Below are positions 60,046 through 64,000 of a DNA stretch of 64,000 bases, piece after piece (the stretch's first letter is position 1; every line of letters starts with the position of its first letter). Under the pieces are notes generated by a model that had not been told where the DNA came from, did no database searches, and saw only the letters and a list, made by a program, of their open reading frames with translations. The translations under genes were made by a program, and so were the position numbers. Origin of the DNA: Candidatus Krumholzibacteriota bacterium (GTDB taxonomy: Bacteria > Krumholzibacteriota > Krumholzibacteriia > Krumholzibacteriales > Krumholzibacteriaceae). The stretch covers positions 46,800 through 110,799 of the forward strand of contig JAFGCX010000027.1 in the NCBI GenBank assembly GCA_016932415.1, written 5' to 3'.

Positions 60046-63000
60046 ATGAAAAAGACCATTAAGCTTCCCGGAAGGTATACGATCCTACATTCCCTTGGCG
60101 AAGGGGGCACAGGACACGTCTATAAGGTCTCTGATTCAGTATTAGATAAAACTTTAGCTTTGAAGATCCTCAGTGACACTGACAGCAAGGCTCACAAGAC
60201 ACTGGAAAAAGAATTTGAAATCCTCTCCAGACTTGATCATCCCAACCTTGTGAAAGTACATGATTTTGGGTTTACCGCTGATAACACGCCATATTTGACT
60301 ATGGACTTTATTGAAGGAGATAATCTTCGCGTTTTTCTTAATGACAATATCAACAATATCATTCCTGTTCTTATTTCGATTTTTTCAGCGCTGAACTATC
60401 TTCACACAAAAAATGTGATACATGCAGACATCAAACCTGAAAATATTATGGTCACTTCTTCAGACAATAATACACGCACTACTCTGATGGACTTTGGGTT
60501 GGCAATCATAGGAAATTCAAATCAAAAAGAAATATCCGGGACAGTCCACTACCTTTCACCAGAGATATTGACAGATTCAATATACTCCAACAAATCAGAT
60601 TTTTATGCGCTAGGCATCACTATTATCAGCTGTCTTACAAATATACATATCCCAATAGCACATAAAATAACAGACAAATTCTACAAAAATGCATACAGTC
60701 TCTTAAAAGAAGTATTCAACGATGCGGGAATCAATAGTCCTTCATCCCTTGCCAGTTTTATAATTTCCCTCAGTAGTTTTGATTCTGATCAAAGGCCCGA
60801 AAGCGCTGAAGATTGCACTCAGTTCTTATCAAGACTTTATAATATCACAAATAACTTAATGCCTGTAGTACAGCGTAATATTTTTGTGGGCAGAAAAGAT
60901 GAAATTGCTGCCGTAAATAATTTTCTTGATTCAAGCAATATCTCAATAAACACTTTACTGATACTCGGAGAAACTGGTATCGGCAAAAAATCTCTTATAC
61001 AGCAGGCAATCAAAATTGCGCAACTAAAGCATTTTACAACCATCGATACATCAGACATTAACTTCAAGTACGATTCTTTTAACAAGTTTATAAATGCATT
61101 AGGAACTCATCTGCCGAGTATTTCTGAAGATAATCTCAAGAAAAAGCATAATGATATTCTAGAGTCATTTACATCGAATGATTCTCCTGGAATACCTTCT
61201 AAAGAACAAGATATCACCCCAGTAATATACGACAATATCATCCAGTTTCTAAATGAGTTATCACTCGATCAGCGCATTTTAATATGCTTCCCTGATATTA
61301 TGAGTTTTAGTACAGATTTCATCCGCTTTATCAGCCATTTGATCTACGAAACAAATATGCTTCATTCAAACGTCAAGATATTGATTTCGCGAAATACTGA
61401 TATTAATAACGGCAAGTTCAAATTAGAACTATTCAGAGTTATATGTAACATGGATAATATTCTTCAAGTTCATCTAAACCCATTTACAACTGTAGATTTA
61501 TCATCTCTTTTAGTAGAAGAATTTGGAAATATTCTTTTTTCAATAAATGAATTAAATATCTTGATTTATAAATCAAATGGCATACCTCTTTATATAAATA
61601 ATATTCTTGGTTATATGTTAAAAACTTCTGCTATTTATCAAGTAAACAATAACTATTTTTTAGACCGTAAACTTCTAAACAATTTTAATATCCCGATATC
61701 ACTAAAAGATATCCTAAAACACACTCTATCATCAATACCAGTTAATCAAAGAAATATCCTTCAATTAATTGCAATTTGGAAATCAAAAATTACCATTTCA
61801 GATCTCTCCTTCTTTTTATCTAAACAACAGACTGAAATATTTTCTGATATCTCTATTTTGCTCGGCTTGAATATTATTAGCGTAGAAAACGATACTATTA
61901 TTTTTAATAACCCTTCTTACCGTTCTCAAATCATTAAAACTATTTCTTATAATAAGCGCATTAGATTAAATAGGGATATAGCTGTATTTTTATCAGCTAA
62001 CAATTCTATTGATTATCACATAATTGCAAACCATTTTATTGATTCGAATGATTTAAATAATAGCATAAAATACGGATTGCTGTCTGTTGACACCCTTGTT
62101 TCTAATCACGAATACTTTAATGCATACGATCTTCTTAATAATATTTATAAATTATCACAAAAAAACGGGACAATTGATAATGCAATAATTATTCTAAGTC
62201 ATCTTGTCACAATTGAATTAAAAATTGGACTAATAATGGATTCAATAGAACACTATGATTTTCTTATTAAGCATACCAGTTCAACCAATAATAAAGCTCT
62301 ATATTTAAAAGAGTTAGGCAGAATCAAACATTACTACTTTCTAGATAAAGAAAGTGCATATACACACTATTCGGATGCTAAACATATTGCTATTAAATGC
62401 AATGATACTGATTTGCTTATCGAAATAATGATTTTGCAAGGGCTTTGCAAACAAGATAATAATTTAAATATATTATTGGAAGCTGCAGATCTCGCAATAA
62501 ATAAGAACCTTAATTTATATGTTTATTCATTATCACAAATCCTATACAAGTATAAATTAGCTGGCAATATTAAAGAAATGGTTAAGACAAAAAACAAACT
62601 GCTTCATGTTATTAGTAATCCTAATATTACTATTTCAAATAGAAGATTGTCCATTTACATGCTTGCTTTAGCTAGTTTTTACCAAGGGGATTACGAACAA
62701 GTAAAACTATATTTAACTGAAATGATGGAAATATCTAATATTACATGTAATGAGGTTGAAAATGTGTCTAATTTATCGATGCTGGGGAGCATTTATTACA
62801 TAAATGGTAATTTTCATCTTTTAATAAGCACTTTGAATAAAGCTCTTGCTATCACAAAAAGATTAAACATGCATTCATTTATGATAATAATTCTATCAAA
62901 CTTATCAACTGCATATCACATTCTTGGAGATTACCGTTCTGCCCTAGATTTTAACAATAGAGCCAAATCTATGATGGAACAATATTCAAATTACGATTTA

Positions 63001-63687
63001 ATAAATGTTTTTAAACAACTAAGGTTTATTATTACATTTGGTGATTTTTACAAAACAGAGTTAAGGCATTATTCTAATAAATTAAGAAGGCAAGCCTTAA
63101 AGAATAATAATTCAATAATACTAGGATTAAGATCTTTGGCTCTTTCTCGGTATTATTATCAACTTCTTTCTCATACAAAAGCTCTAAAATATGCCTTGAA
63201 GGCGCTTGATTATTTCCGTAAAACAGCAGACAAAGATGACATCGTTGACACACTATCACATATGTGTATTTATGAACTTGAAAATAACAACACTGAGCAA
63301 GCAGCTTCCTATATTAAGGAAGCTCGTGAGATATTTGACGCTATTCATTGTGACTATTTAAAGCCATATCTTTTACTTGCGGAAGGATCTCTGTCCAGAG
63401 TTACCCATAATTCAGCCGCAGAGTTGATCCTTAAAGAAGCGTATAAAGCAAGTTCGAAAATGGGGACTCGTGAAAACACATGGCAAATTCAGCGACAGCT
63501 GGCTCTTTACTACATCGATAGTGGTTCGTACAATAACGCTGTGGAGATGTTTCGAGAAGCCATTGAGACGATAAAGCAAATAACAGAATCAATTCCAGAA
63601 GAGGATATGAAACTATCCTACTTGTCACTTCCATTCAGAAAACGCATTTTCGATGAAATCAAATCTCTAAAATCATCAAATAAGTGA
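60046..63687 (+). CDS. Ser/Thr protein kinase - NTPase - TPR signalling protein (PknK/MalT-like), AT-rich
   Basis: The 1,213-residue protein starts with a eukaryotic-type kinase domain (10-265): GEGGTGHVY loop, Lys40, catalytic loop HADIKPEN with Asp128 (HAD instead of HRD) and DFG at 149-151. A NACHT/AAA_16-like NTPase follows, with P-loop GETGIGKK at 308-315. Residues of about 680-1200 are TPR-like repeats. No output domain is visible at the end. Such kinase-NTPase-TPR proteins act as large signalling hubs. The gene is strongly AT-rich and differs in codon use from its neighbours, a sign of transfer. No ribosome site precedes ATG 60046. A TATAGT box at 60030-60035 would make the mRNA nearly leaderless. 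Confidence 0.9.
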   Translation: MKKTIKLPGRYTILHSLGEGGTGHVYKVSDSVLDKTLALKILSDTDSKAHKTLEKEFEILSRLDHPNLVKVHDFGFTADNTPYLTMDFIEGDNLRVFLNDNINNIIPVLISIFSALNYLHTKNVIHADIKPENIMVTSSDNNTRTTLMDFGLAIIGNSNQKEISGTVHYLSPEILTDSIYSNKSDFYALGITIISCLTNIHIPIAHKITDKFYKNAYSLLKEVFNDAGINSPSSLASFIISLSSFDSDQRPESAEDCTQFLSRLYNITNNLMPVVQRNIFVGRKDEIAAVNNFLDSSNISINTLLILGETGIGKKSLIQQAIKIAQLKHFTTIDTSDINFKYDSFNKFINALGTHLPSISEDNLKKKHNDILESFTSNDSPGIPSKEQDITPVIYDNIIQFLNELSLDQRILICFPDIMSFSTDFIRFISHLIYETNMLHSNVKILISRNTDINNGKFKLELFRVICNMDNILQVHLNPFTTVDLSSLLVEEFGNILFSINELNILIYKSNGIPLYINNILGYMLKTSAIYQVNNNYFLDRKLLNNFNIPISLKDILKHTLSSIPVNQRNILQLIAIWKSKITISDLSFFLSKQQTEIFSDISILLGLNIISVENDTIIFNNPSYRSQIIKTISYNKRIRLNRDIAVFLSANNSIDYHIIANHFIDSNDLNNSIKYGLLSVDTLVSNHEYFNAYDLLNNIYKLSQKNGTIDNAIIILSHLVTIELKIGLIMDSIEHYDFLIKHTSSTNNKALYLKELGRIKHYYFLDKESAYTHYSDAKHIAIKCNDTDLLIEIMILQGLCKQDNNLNILLEAADLAINKNLNLYVYSLSQILYKYKLAGNIKEMVKTKNKLLHVISNPNITISNRRLSIYMLALASFYQGDYEQVKLYLTEMMEISNITCNEVENVSNLSMLGSIYYINGNFHLLISTLNKALAITKRLNMHSFMIIILSNLSTAYHILGDYRSALDFNNRAKSMMEQYSNYDLINVFKQLRFIITFGDFYKTELRHYSNKLRRQALKNNNSIILGLRSLALSRYYYQLLSHTKALKYALKALDYFRKTADKDDIVDTLSHMCIYELENNNTEQAASYIKEAREIFDAIHCDYLKPYLLLAEGSLSRVTHNSAAELILKEAYKASSKMGTRENTWQIQRQLALYYIDSGSYNNAVEMFREAIETIKQITESIPEEDMKLSYLSLPFRKRIFDEIKSLKSSNK

Positions 63688-63704
63688 TGGATTAGTAAAT
63701 ATAT

Positions 63705-63732
63705 AGGGGTTGATCTATGACCATCAACCCCT
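63705..63732. terminator. Hairpin between convergent genes
   Basis: A perfect 10-bp stem AGGGGTTGAT / ATCAACCCCT with an 8-base loop CTATGACC lies 18 bases after the kinase stop. T-tracts are weak on both strands, so it may be a bidirectional terminator of moderate strength. Confidence 0.6.
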
Positions 63733-63745
63733 TACTCACGTCTTA

Positions 63746-64000
63746 TCAGGAATGTACCATTGTACTCATCTTATGTGCAATTAAAGCGCAAATAATTAAG
63801 GCGGGAATTCCTGTTTTCGAGTAGGATAGGCCCTTAGCATTAAGGGCCAGTACTGATATAATAATCATCATGATGAACAAGGATAGCACCATATATTTTT
63901 TTACGCTTCCTTTCTTACGTCCATCGATTGAGAGCAGAGCAAATAATCCGACCACGATTCCATACAGAGGGACAAGAATTGCACCGGCACTAAAAGGATC
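63746..64000 (-). CDS. C-terminal end of a membrane protein, 5' end outside the window
   Basis: An open frame enters from the right edge and stops at 63746, giving at least 84 residues (DPFSAGAILVPLYGIVVGLF at the visible start). It has about three hydrophobic helices separated by basic SIDGRKKGSVKKY and a polar tail. No family is recognised. An in-frame GTG at 63955 is probably internal, because the frame stays open upstream and encodes another hydrophobic helix. Confidence 0.6.
   Translation of the reverse strand, partial: DPFSAGAILVPLYGIVVGLFALLSIDGRKKGSVKKYMVLSLFIMMIIISVLALNAKGLSYSKTGIPALIICALIAHKMSTMVHS

Noticed and set aside
1-64000. tRNA, rRNA, CRISPR, insertion sequence, integrase or phage features
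   Set aside because: None was seen on reading; repeats found are protein-module repeats or short palindromes.

Overview
This is a chromosomal window from a Gram-negative (diderm) bacterium. Evidence for an outer membrane comes from apolipoprotein N-acyltransferase, four lipoproteins with recognisable lipoboxes, an outer-membrane-barrel-like protein and two sigma-54 enhancer-binding proteins. The gene mix (CARDB/FG-GAP giant surface protein, PurSQL-type purine synthesis, a radical-SAM/DUF2344 fusion beside RNase G, orphan PqqD, many secreted modular proteins) suggests a poorly cultured lineage of the FCB side of the tree, such as Krumholzibacteriota or Eisenbacteria. That placement is inference. 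No rRNA, tRNA, CRISPR array, transposase or phage gene was seen. Base composition is close to half G+C over most of the window, lower around 46-59 kb, and clearly AT-rich from 60 kb.

Layout. (1) 1-11.3 kb: the N-terminal 3,770 codons of one giant secreted modular protein on the minus strand, running off the left edge. (2) 11.7-12.2 kb: a small exported barrel-like protein with its own promoter and terminator. (3) 12.3-27.4 kb, minus strand: a tightly packed housekeeping run in transcription order truA, transaldolase, htrA, purB, purL, purQ, a PurS-like gene, purF, tldD, radical SAM-DUF2344 and rng, with many 4-nt overlaps. (4) 27.5-34.9 kb: a C69 peptidase, a secreted HEAT-cyclophilin fusion, a sodium symporter with its tiny MetS-like subunit, a Nudix hydrolase and a lipoprotein. 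(5) 34.9-39.7 kb, minus: lonB-like protease then galT, and a GAF-SpoIIE phosphatase. (6) 40.1-42.5 kb, plus: DUF362 protein and polyferredoxin membrane protein. (7) 42.5-45.9 kb, minus: ChrA half-transporter, AlaX-type editing protein, Pcm and HDAC-like deacetylase in an overlapping run. (8) 46.0-51.3 kb, minus: cheW-cheR-cheA-cheD-cheB with no cheY or receptor in view. (9) 51.4-57.4 kb: lnt, a sigma-54 activator divergent from an orphan PqqD protein, and a metallopeptidase lipoprotein. (10) 57.6-63.7 kb, plus: a second sigma-54 activator, a small lipoprotein behind a near-perfect sigma-54 promoter, and a 1,213-residue AT-rich Ser/Thr kinase-NTPase-TPR protein. (11) The right edge holds the C-terminal end of a membrane protein.

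How parts fit. The purine genes cover PRPP amidotransfer (PurF), FGAM synthesis (PurL with PurQ and the PurS-like protein) and PurB. TldD, HtrA and RNase G/radical SAM are co-transcribed by position rather than by pathway. The most system-like region is 53-64 kb, where two sigma-54 activators, one canonical -24/-12 promoter, an orphan peptide-binding-fold protein and a large kinase-NTPase sit together. It is the best place to look for something undescribed.
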